64,000 nt of DNA from Clostridiales bacterium (GTDB lineage Bacteria; Bacillota; Clostridia; Lachnospirales; Lachnospiraceae). Positions 57,489 to 64,000 of this stretch are shown in pieces. The DNA is taken from NCBI GenBank assembly GCA_018376135.1, contig JAHABX010000018.1, positions 1 to 64,000 on the forward strand. The letters run 5' to 3'. Below the pieces are notes generated by a model. It had not been told where the DNA came from. It made no database searches and saw only the letters and a program-made list of their open reading frames with translations. Both the position numbers and the translations under genes were made by a program. Positions within the stretch are counted from its first letter, which is position 1. The number at the start of each line of letters is the position of its first letter.

Positions 57489-58376
57489 ATGCAGGGAAGG
57501 ATCATGAAAGGGATCGCAGGCTTCTACTATGTACTGGCAGAAGGCTTCGGTACCTATGAATGCAAGGCAAGGGGAATTTTCCGAAGTCAGAAGATCAAGC
57601 CGCTGGTAGGCGATGATGTGGAGATCGAGATTCTGGATGAGGAAGAGAAGACCGGGAATATTACGGAGATTCTGGAACGTAAGAGTCAGCTGATCCGACC
57701 TGCGGTGGCAAATGTGGATCAGGCACTGGTGATATTTGCAGCAGCAAAGCCGAAGCCCAATCTTTCTCTTCTGGACCGTTTCCTGATCATGATGGACCGC
57801 CAGGGGATCGAGACGATCATCTGTTTTAATAAGAAGGACGGAGTGCCCGCTGAGGAGCTGGAACGGCTGCGCCGGATCTATTCCGGCTGCGGAAGCCATA
57901 TACTGTTTACCAGTGCAAAGCAGCAGGAAGGTATCGAAGAACTGAGAGATCTGCTCCGCGGACATACGACAACGGTGGCGGGTCCTTCCGGTGTGGGCAA
58001 ATCCACATTGATCAATCTGCTTGTACCGGATGCAGATATGGAGACCGGGACGATCAGCAGCAGAATCGACCGTGGAAAGCACACCACCAGACACAGTGAG
58101 CTTTTCCGGATGGAAGCTGGCAGCTATATATTCGATACTCCGGGCTTCAGCTCTCTGGAGCTTGACCGGATGGAAAAGGAAGAACTAAGATACAGCTTTC
58201 CGGAATTCAGAAGCTATGAAGGAACATGCCGTTTTCAGGGCTGTGTTCATGGAAAGGAGCCTGGCTGTGCAGTAAAGGAAGCAGTAGAGGCGGGAAAGAT
58301 CAGCCGGGAGAGGTTTGAGAGCTACAGCCTGCTTATGCAGGAATTACAGGAGAGGGAAAAAAGGAGATATTCATAA
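57489..58376 (+). CDS. rsgA: Ribosome small-subunit GTPase A
   Basis: Circularly permuted GTPase for late 30S maturation, 295 residues. An N-terminal OB fold (GFYYVLAEGFGTYECKARG), then G4 (CFNKKDG), G1 (GPSGVGKSTLINLL), G3 (FDTPGFSSLEL) and the C-terminal zinc site (TCRFQGCVHGKEPGCAVKEAV). It starts 3 bp after prkC and its stop overlaps the rpe start. Confidence 0.96.
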   Translation: MQGRIMKGIAGFYYVLAEGFGTYECKARGIFRSQKIKPLVGDDVEIEILDEEEKTGNITEILERKSQLIRPAVANVDQALVIFAAAKPKPNLSLLDRFLIMMDRQGIETIICFNKKDGVPAEELERLRRIYSGCGSHILFTSAKQQEGIEELRDLLRGHTTTVAGPSGVGKSTLINLLVPDADMETGTISSRIDRGKHTTRHSELFRMEAGSYIFDTPGFSSLELDRMEKEELRYSFPEFRSYEGTCRFQGCVHGKEPGCAVKEAVEAGKISRERFESYSLLMQELQEREKRRYS

Positions 58377-59035
58377 TGAAAACATACTTATCACCATCTA
58401 TTTTATCCGCAGATTTTGCACATTTGGGAGAGGATATCAGACGTGCGGAGGAAGCAGGCACACCATATCTGCATTATGACGTAATGGACGGCATGTTTGT
58501 TCCGAGTATTTCTTTCGGAATGCCGGTGCTGGAGTCTGTTCGCAAGGTTACCGATATGGTGCTGGATGTCCATCTGATGATCGAAGATCCGGACCGCTAT
58601 ATTGATGAATTTGTCCGCTGCGGCGCAGACATTATCACGGTACACTATGAAGCCTGCAAGGATGTGAAGAAGACCATTCAGATGATCAAGGACAAAGGGG
58701 TAAAGGCGGGCGTGACCATTAAGCCCAATACTCCCAACAGCGTACTTGCGGATGTGCTTGACATGGTGGACATGGTGCTTCTGATGACTGTGGAGCCGGG
58801 CTTTGGCGGACAGGCCTACATTCCGGAATCTACGGAGAAGATCAGGGAGCTCAGAAGAATGCTTGACGAGCGGGGGCTAGAGACTGATATCGAAGTGGAT
58901 GGAGGAATCAAGAAGGAAAACCTGCAGATGGTGCTGGATGCGGGAGCCAATGTGATCGTAGCCGGTTCCGCTATTTTTAAGGGAGATATCGGACAGAATG
59001 TAAAGGATTTTCTGGAGATCATGTCAGGAAAGTAA
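58376..59035 (+). CDS. rpe: Ribulose-phosphate 3-epimerase
   Basis: Pentose-phosphate enzyme interconverting ribulose and xylulose 5-phosphate, 219-residue TIM barrel. LSPSILSADFAHLGED, LHYDVMDGMFVPSISFG (catalytic Asp), VHLMIEDP (metal His), MTVEPGFGGQ and EVDGGIKKEN (second catalytic Asp). Start and stop codons overlap those of rsgA and thiN by one base (TAATG), indicating coupled translation. Confidence 0.97.
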   Translation: MKTYLSPSILSADFAHLGEDIRRAEEAGTPYLHYDVMDGMFVPSISFGMPVLESVRKVTDMVLDVHLMIEDPDRYIDEFVRCGADIITVHYEACKDVKKTIQMIKDKGVKAGVTIKPNTPNSVLADVLDMVDMVLLMTVEPGFGGQAYIPESTEKIRELRRMLDERGLETDIEVDGGIKKENLQMVLDAGANVIVAGSAIFKGDIGQNVKDFLEIMSGK

Positions 59036-59703
59036 TGAACAGTAAAAATATGATGAATACATTGATTATCAGCGGGGGCAGTATCGATATCGATCTTGCC
59101 CTTCGTGTTTTAGAAGAAAAATATGATCATATCATTGGCGTGGACGGCGGACTTGGGTTCTGTTATGAACAGAAGATACTGCCGACCCGTATAGTAGGCG
59201 ATTTTGATACGCTGGACCCGGAGATTCTTGCCTGGTACAAGGACAATACCCAGGTGGAGATCCGGGAATATAATTCGGTCAAGGATGCCACGGATACCCA
59301 GATTGCTGTAGAACTGGCACTGGAGCTTGGCAGTACCCGGATCACGATCCTGGGTGCCACCGGAACAAGACTGGATCATGTGCTTGGAAATATACAGACT
59401 CTGTATCTTCCCCTGCAGAGGGGTGTGGACTGTGTGATTCTGGATCCGAACAATCGGATACGTCTGATAGAGAAGCAGTATGTGCTTCGCCGGGAAGAGC
59501 AGTACGGGAAGTATTTTTCTCTGATCCCGCTGACCACGGATGTGAAGGGCGTGACTCTGAAAGGAGTAAAATATCCCCTTGACAGATACCATTTCACCAC
59601 ATTGGGAAGCGGAAGCCTTGGTGTATCCAATGAGGTGCTGAAGGAGCAGGCGGAGATATCCATGGAAAGCGGAATTTTTGTGCTGATTGAGTCGAAGGAT
59701 TGA
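59035..59703 (+). CDS. thiN: Thiamine diphosphokinase
   Basis: Converts thiamine to thiamine diphosphate, 222 residues. Motifs: IIGVDGGLGFC, RIVGDFDTLDPE (metal Asp), GATGTRLDHVLGNIQTL. The start overlaps the rpe stop (TAATG); in-frame ATGs a few codons on (MMNTLIISGG) are alternatives that give a more usual N-terminus. Last gene of the prpC-prkC block. Confidence 0.93.
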   Translation: MNSKNMMNTLIISGGSIDIDLALRVLEEKYDHIIGVDGGLGFCYEQKILPTRIVGDFDTLDPEILAWYKDNTQVEIREYNSVKDATDTQIAVELALELGSTRITILGATGTRLDHVLGNIQTLYLPLQRGVDCVILDPNNRIRLIEKQYVLRREEQYGKYFSLIPLTTDVKGVTLKGVKYPLDRYHFTTLGSGSLGVSNEVLKEQAEISMESGIFVLIESKD

Positions 59704-59713
59704 GGAAAAGGGC

Positions 59714-59743
59714 TTGACGGACTGGGAAATTCTGTGATATATT
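59714..59743 (+). promoter_or_regulatory. rpsB-tsf promoter and leader
   Basis: TTGACG (59714-59719), 18 bp, TATATT (59738-59743). The 125-nt leader that follows contains several GC-rich short dyads (around CACGCGGACGG and TCACGCGG) and no T-run, leaving room for an S2-type autoregulatory structure, which I cannot confirm. Confidence 0.65.
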
Positions 59744-59873
59744 ATTTAAGGTTGTGCAGAAGCAGGACCACTACGCAATAATCACGCGGACGGATTCCCG
59801 CAGCGGTGCCTTTACAGGTTCTACGGGAAGTGAAAAGTCACGCGGAAGAAAAACCAAAACGGAGGAAGAAAAA

Positions 59874-60602
59874 ATGAGCGTAATTTCAATGAAACAGTTA
59901 CTGGAAGCAGGTGTTCATTTTGGTCATCAGACCAGAAGATGGAACCCTAAGATGGCAGAGTACATCTATACCGAGAGAAACGGTATCTACATCATCGATC
60001 TGCAGAAATCTGTAGGCAAGGTTGACGAGGCTTACAAGGCAATCGCTGACATCGCTGCAGAAGGCGGAAACATTCTCTTTGTAGGAACCAAGAAGCAGGC
60101 TCAGGATGCAATTGCAACCGAGGCAGAGCGCTGCGGAATGTTCTATGTAAACGAGAGATGGTTAGGTGGTATGCTGACCAACTTCAAGACTATCCAGGGA
60201 CGTATTGCTAGATTAAAAGAGATCGAGACCATGCAGGAAGACGGAACCTTTGATGTTCTGCCGAAGAAGGAAGTTATCGAGCTGAGAAAAGAGATGGATA
60301 AGCTTCAGAGAAACCTGGGTGGTATCAAAGAGATGAAGAGAATTCCGGATGCAATCTTTGTTGTAGACCCGAAGAAGGAGAGAATCTGTGTTCAGGAAGC
60401 TCATACTCTGGGAATTCCGCTGATCGGTATCTGCGATACCAACTGTGATCCGGAGGAGCTGGATTATGTGATCCCGGGTAACGACGATGCAATTCGTGCG
60501 GTAAAACTGATCGTTTCCAAGATGGCTGACGCTGTTATCGAGGCAAATCAGGGTGAGGCAGAAGAGGTTGCAGAAGAAATGGAAGCTCCGGTAGAGGAGT
60601 AA
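59874..60602 (+). CDS. rpsB: 30S ribosomal protein S2
   Basis: A 242-residue ribosomal protein; SMKQLLEAGVHFGHQTRRWNPKM, YIIDLQKSVG, and GMLTNFKTIQGRI are invariant S2 segments. The C-terminus ends in a short acidic tail. ATG 59874 follows GGAGGAAG; codons upstream from 59754 are in frame but belong to the leader. Codon use is visibly that of a highly expressed gene. It is followed by tsf as in most bacteria. Confidence 0.98.
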   Translation: MSVISMKQLLEAGVHFGHQTRRWNPKMAEYIYTERNGIYIIDLQKSVGKVDEAYKAIADIAAEGGNILFVGTKKQAQDAIATEAERCGMFYVNERWLGGMLTNFKTIQGRIARLKEIETMQEDGTFDVLPKKEVIELRKEMDKLQRNLGGIKEMKRIPDAIFVVDPKKERICVQEAHTLGIPLIGICDTNCDPEELDYVIPGNDDAIRAVKLIVSKMADAVIEANQGEAEEVAEEMEAPVEE

Positions 60603-60629
60603 ATCACATCCCACAGGAGGAATGAAATC

Positions 60630-61568
60630 ATGGCTATTACAGCAGCAATGGTAAAAGAGTTAAGAGAAATGAGCGGCGCAGGCATGATGGACTGTAAGAA
60701 AGCTCTGGCAGCTACCGATGGAGACATGGCAGCAGCAGTTGATTTCTTAAGAGAGAAGGGCCTTGCTACCGCACAGAAGAAAGCAAGCCGTATTGCAGCA
60801 GAGGGTATTGTTGCAACCGCTCTGTCTGAGGATGGAAAGACAGCAGTTGCAGTTGAAGTAAATGCAGAGACTGACTTCGTAGCAAAGAACGAGAAGTTCC
60901 AGAACTACGTTGCAGAGGTAGCAGCTCAGGCACTGACCACCAGTGCAGCAGACATCGAAGCATTCATGGCTGAGGCATGGGCGCTGGATACCAGCAAGAC
61001 CGTTAAGGAAGAACTGGCAGCTCAGATCGCTGTGATCGGTGAGAATATGAACATCCGTCGTTTCCAGCAGATGAAAGAGGAGAACGGTTTCGTTGCTTCT
61101 TATATCCATGCAGGCGGCAAGATCGGTGTTCTGATCGATGTTGAGACTGATGTTGTGAACGATGACATCAAAGAGATGGCAAGAAACCTGGCTATGCAGG
61201 TTGCAGCTCTGAAGCCGGTATACACCAACAGCAGCGAAGTAGATGAGAACTACAAGGCTCATGAGCTGGAGATCATCAAATCCCAGATCGAAAATGATCC
61301 GAAGATGGCAGGCAAGCCGGAGAAGGTTATTTCCGGAGCAGTTATGGGTCGTCTGAACAAGCAGCTCAAAGAGATCTGCCTGTTGGATCAGGTATACGTA
61401 AAAGCAGAGGATGGAAAACAGATCGTATCTGCTTACGTGGCACAGGTTGCTAAGGCAAACAGTGCGAATATCGCAATCAAAGGTTTCGTACGTTATGAGA
61501 CCGGCGAAGGTATGGAAAAGAAGAATGAGGATTTTGCAGCAGAAGTTGCAGCTCAGATGGGTAAATAA
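60630..61568 (+). CDS. tsf: Elongation factor Ts
   Basis: Nucleotide exchange factor for EF-Tu, 312 residues. The N-terminal UBA-like domain (AAMVKELREMSGAGMMDCKKAL, FLREKGLATAQKKASR) and the core motif VEVNAETDFVAKNEKF are present, as is YIHAGGKIGVLIDVE. Ribosome site AGGAGG, 27 bp after rpsB. No strong terminator is seen after it. Confidence 0.98.
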   Translation: MAITAAMVKELREMSGAGMMDCKKALAATDGDMAAAVDFLREKGLATAQKKASRIAAEGIVATALSEDGKTAVAVEVNAETDFVAKNEKFQNYVAEVAAQALTTSAADIEAFMAEAWALDTSKTVKEELAAQIAVIGENMNIRRFQQMKEENGFVASYIHAGGKIGVLIDVETDVVNDDIKEMARNLAMQVAALKPVYTNSSEVDENYKAHELEIIKSQIENDPKMAGKPEKVISGAVMGRLNKQLKEICLLDQVYVKAEDGKQIVSAYVAQVAKANSANIAIKGFVRYETGEGMEKKNEDFAAEVAAQMGK

Positions 61569-61609
61569 TTCTTTCAACCGATATAATAATATCTTTAGAA
61601 AAATTTATC

Positions 61610-61638
61610 TTGACAAATGATGGGTTCAATGGTAACTT
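61610..61638 (+). promoter_or_regulatory. ptsG promoter
   Basis: TTGACA (61610-61615), 17 bp, TAACTT (61633-61638). It precedes the antiterminator leader by a few bases. Confidence 0.6.
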
Positions 61639-61650
61639 ATCTATATGATA

Positions 61651-61726
61651 TAGTATGTTACTGGAACGGCAGGCATTAACTATGCATGAATATTTTGGAT
61701 GTTTATGCATGTTAATGCCTTTTTTG
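61651..61726 (+). promoter_or_regulatory. GlcT-type RAT antiterminator overlapping a terminator
   Basis: TGTTACTGGAACGGCAGGCATTA (61655-61677; given in parts: TGTTACTGG, GGCAGGCAT) resembles the ribonucleic antiterminator of ptsG genes bound by GlcT. It overlaps the left arm of a terminator, GGCATTAAC-T-ATGCAT, 17-nt loop, ATGCAT-GTTAATGCC then TTTTTT (61672-61726). Binding of an antiterminator would block the terminator and allow ptsG expression when glucose is present. No glcT gene is in the window. Confidence 0.85.
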
Positions 61727-61807
61727 TGTGTAAAACAGCAAATGCAGGGGCATAGTAAGCAGGTAGTGAATGTATGGAGCATCCGGGAAAAAACAGGAGG
61801 AATTGTC

Positions 61808-63958
61808 ATGAAAGACAAAATTTTTGGTGTACTGCAGCGGGTAGGAAGATCCTTCATGCTGCCAATTGCGATCCTGCCGGTGGCAGGTCTGCTGCTGGGT
61901 GTGGGAGGTTCCTTTACGAATACGACCATGCTGGAAACATATGGACTCATGGGACTCATGGGACCAGGAACCATGTTGAATGCGATCCTGCTTGTAATGA
62001 GCGCAGCAGGTGATATTGTGTTTGCAAATCTTCCTATTATCTTTGCCATGGGCGTTGCCATCGGTATGGCGAAGAAGGAAAAGGAAGTGGCGGCGTTGTC
62101 ATCTGCAATTGCATTTTTCATCATGCATGCTTCAATCGGAGCCATGATCACCAATCATGGAGGTGCGGAGGCAATGCTGGAGGGTGCAACGGCTTCCGTA
62201 GTAGGCATCACGTCCCTTCAGATGGGTGTGTTCGGCGGTATCATCGTTGGTCTTGGCGTTGCGGCACTTCATAATCGTTTTTACAAGATCGAGCTGCCGC
62301 AGGTGCTTTCTTTCTTTGGAGGAACCAGATTTGTACCGATCATCAGTGCCCTTACCTATACGGCGGTTGGTATTCTGATGTTTTATATCTGGCCGGCGAT
62401 CCAGACAGGGATCTATGCGGTCGGAGGTGTGGTGCTGGAATCCGGCTATGCAGGAACCTGGCTCTATGGTCTGATGGAGCGTGCGCTCATACCCTTTGGA
62501 CTTCATCATGTATTTTATCTTCCGTTCTGGCAGACTGCCCTTGGCGGAACGATGGAGATTGGCGGCAGAGTAGTGGAGGGTGCACAGAGTATCTTCTTTG
62601 CCCAGCTTGCAGATCCCACGATCGAGCATTTTGCAGTATCGGCAACCAGATTTATGTCCGGTAAATTCCCGCTTATGATCTTTGGTCTTCCGGGAGCTGC
62701 ACTTGCCATGTATAAGACGGCAAAGCCGGAGAAAAAGAAAGCTGTGGCTGGTCTTCTTCTCTCAGCCGCACTGACTTCCATGCTGACCGGTATCACAGAG
62801 CCTCTGGAGTTTACCTTCCTTTTCGTAGCTCCGGTGTTGTATGTAGTACACTGTATATTTGCAGGTCTTGCTTATATGTTGATGCATATCTGCGGAGTTG
62901 GTGTGGGAATGACCTTCTCCGGCGGAATGATCGACCTGTTCCTGTTTGGAATCATGCAGGGAAATGCAAAAACGAGCTGGATCTGGGTAGTGATCGTTGG
63001 AATCGGATATTTTGCAGTGTATTACTTCCTGTTCGGATTCCTGATCACAAAGCTTGATCTGAAGACTCCGGGGCGTGATGACAGCGAGGAAGTGAAGCTG
63101 TACCGCAGAAGTGATGTGGACGCGAAGAAAAAAGGTACTGCACAGACAGGTGCGGAGGCATTATCCGAAGAGGATGCGCTGTCCGAAGCAATCTGCCGGG
63201 GACTTGGCGGCAAGAAAAATATCTCGGATGTGGATTGCTGCGCAACCAGACTTCGCTGTACCGTTCACAAATCTGAGCTGGTGAATGATGCACTTTTGAA
63301 AACTACCGGGGCATCCGGCGTGGTACACAAGGGAAATGGAGTACAGGTCATCTATGGTCCCCGTGTTACGGTGATCAAGTCCAATCTGGAAGATTATCTG
63401 GAGAAGGCGCCGAATGAAGAATATGTGCTGTCGGAAGCAGCGGAAGAGATAAATATGCCTGCTGAGGAATCCCGGACAGAGAAGAAGGTAGTGGACACGG
63501 TTATCATTTCCAGCCCGGTGAACGGAACGGCAGCTGATCTGTCAGAAACACCGGATGAAGCATTTGCCGGAAGAATGATGGGTGATGGAGCCATGGTGAT
63601 TCCTTCTGAAGAAATGGTCTATGCGCCGGAGGATGGTGAAGTGTGCTTTGTATTTGAAACCAGACACGCCATCGGGTTCCAGACAGCATCCGGAGTGGCA
63701 ATGCTGCTTCACATGGGAATTGATACGGTGAGCCTGAATGGAGAAGGCTTTGAGGTACTGGTAAAGGACGGAGATCAGGTGAAAAAGGGTCAGCCGTTGA
63801 TGAAGCTGGATCTGGAGTATTTAAAGGCACATGCACCGTCACTTGCTTCACCGGTGCTGTGTACAGAGCTGAATGACAACCAGAAGATCCGGCTGCTGAA
63901 GAGTGGAGAAATTCAGGCAGGGGATGCTCTGTTTGCAATAGATACCTACGAGGTATAA
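61808..63958 (+). CDS. ptsG: PTS glucose EIICBA (PtsG)
   Basis: A 716-residue three-domain glucose permease. EIIC: RVGRSFMLPIAILPVAGLLLG, FGLHHVFYLPFW and the ITEPLEFTFLF substrate motif. EIIB: phospho-Cys in ISDVDCCATRLRCTV. EIIA: His in GVAMLLHMGIDTV, preceded by the GDGAMVIPSE turn. ATG 61808 follows CAGGAGG; the ORF reading from 61655 only extends through the leader. The order C-B-A matches B. subtilis PtsG. The last 42 bases of the window hold no gene. Confidence 0.95.
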   Translation: MKDKIFGVLQRVGRSFMLPIAILPVAGLLLGVGGSFTNTTMLETYGLMGLMGPGTMLNAILLVMSAAGDIVFANLPIIFAMGVAIGMAKKEKEVAALSSAIAFFIMHASIGAMITNHGGAEAMLEGATASVVGITSLQMGVFGGIIVGLGVAALHNRFYKIELPQVLSFFGGTRFVPIISALTYTAVGILMFYIWPAIQTGIYAVGGVVLESGYAGTWLYGLMERALIPFGLHHVFYLPFWQTALGGTMEIGGRVVEGAQSIFFAQLADPTIEHFAVSATRFMSGKFPLMIFGLPGAALAMYKTAKPEKKKAVAGLLLSAALTSMLTGITEPLEFTFLFVAPVLYVVHCIFAGLAYMLMHICGVGVGMTFSGGMIDLFLFGIMQGNAKTSWIWVVIVGIGYFAVYYFLFGFLITKLDLKTPGRDDSEEVKLYRRSDVDAKKKGTAQTGAEALSEEDALSEAICRGLGGKKNISDVDCCATRLRCTVHKSELVNDALLKTTGASGVVHKGNGVQVIYGPRVTVIKSNLEDYLEKAPNEEYVLSEAAEEINMPAEESRTEKKVVDTVIISSPVNGTAADLSETPDEAFAGRMMGDGAMVIPSEEMVYAPEDGEVCFVFETRHAIGFQTASGVAMLLHMGIDTVSLNGEGFEVLVKDGDQVKKGQPLMKLDLEYLKAHAPSLASPVLCTELNDNQKIRLLKSGEIQAGDALFAIDTYEV

Positions 63959-64000
63959 AACACATTTACAAGGACGGTATCTGAGGAGTAAAATAGATAT

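Noticed and set aside
61655..61807. N-terminal extension of PtsG
   Set aside because: It covers the RAT/terminator leader; ATG 61808 has the ribosome site and the conserved start.

Overview
The window looks like a chromosomal segment from a gut Lachnospiraceae bacterium (Clostridia). The basis is moderate G+C, strong AGGAGG-type ribosome binding sites, class II GalT, DUF6472 and DUF6465 proteins, Rpn-type proteins typical of the family, meso-DAP-type MurE, a PASTA kinase, and ZTP and THF riboswitches. The species is not resolvable by reading alone. No rRNA, tRNA, CRISPR array or intact prophage was seen.

Layout. 1-2.7 kb is an eroded accessory patch: two partial tandem Rpn-type genes, the 5' end of a tyrosine integrase joined directly to the 3' end of a surface-protein gene, an LPXTG protein and a class B sortase. 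2.7-10.5 kb is a host-glycan locus: an AraC regulator, an ABC importer (lipoprotein plus two permeases, no ATPase), a small membrane protein, a GH112 galacto-N-biose/lacto-N-biose-type phosphorylase and an aldose-1-epimerase-like protein. 10.6-13.7 kb holds a DUF6472 protein, a triple-domain fusion (GT2 glycosyltransferase, hypoxanthine-DNA glycosylase, YbaK deacylase) and an FMN hydroxy-acid dehydrogenase with a Cys-rich N-terminus. 13.8-16 kb (minus strand) is a split purine terminal module, a PurO-type IMP cyclohydrolase plus a stand-alone AICAR formyltransferase, behind a ZTP riboswitch. 16-19.8 kb is galK-galT with a divergent AraC regulator, completing Leloir handling of galactose and Gal-1-P from the phosphorylase.

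20.5-24 kb is a CbiMNQ cobalt ECF transporter whose ATPase is fused to a CbiK cobaltochelatase. 24.1-33.5 kb is a ten-gene Mrp/Mbh-type antiporter cluster with four large NuoL/M/N-like subunits and no redox module, followed by a MATE transporter and a DUF1622 protein. 35.3-36.1 kb is folT with a THF riboswitch, then nudC. 37.3-41.9 kb is an RpiR-regulated Gfo/Idh dehydrogenase plus mannitol-family PTS plus HAD phosphatase locus. 42-44.1 kb has divergent coaBC and coaX. 44.3 kb has another Rpn-type gene. arcC and murE diverge from promoters that appear to share one -35 box.

46-63.9 kb is a conserved housekeeping block (murE, priA, def, fmt, a Zn protease, rsmB, rlmN, PP2C phosphatase, PASTA kinase, rsgA, rpe, thiN, rpsB, tsf), ending in a ptsG-type glucose PTS gene preceded by a GlcT-like antiterminator/terminator leader.

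The most unusual items are the two multi-gene fusions that keep internal Shine-Dalgarno sequences, the four-pump Mrp cluster, the shared -35 promoter pair, and the PTS/Gfo-Idh locus of unknown substrate.
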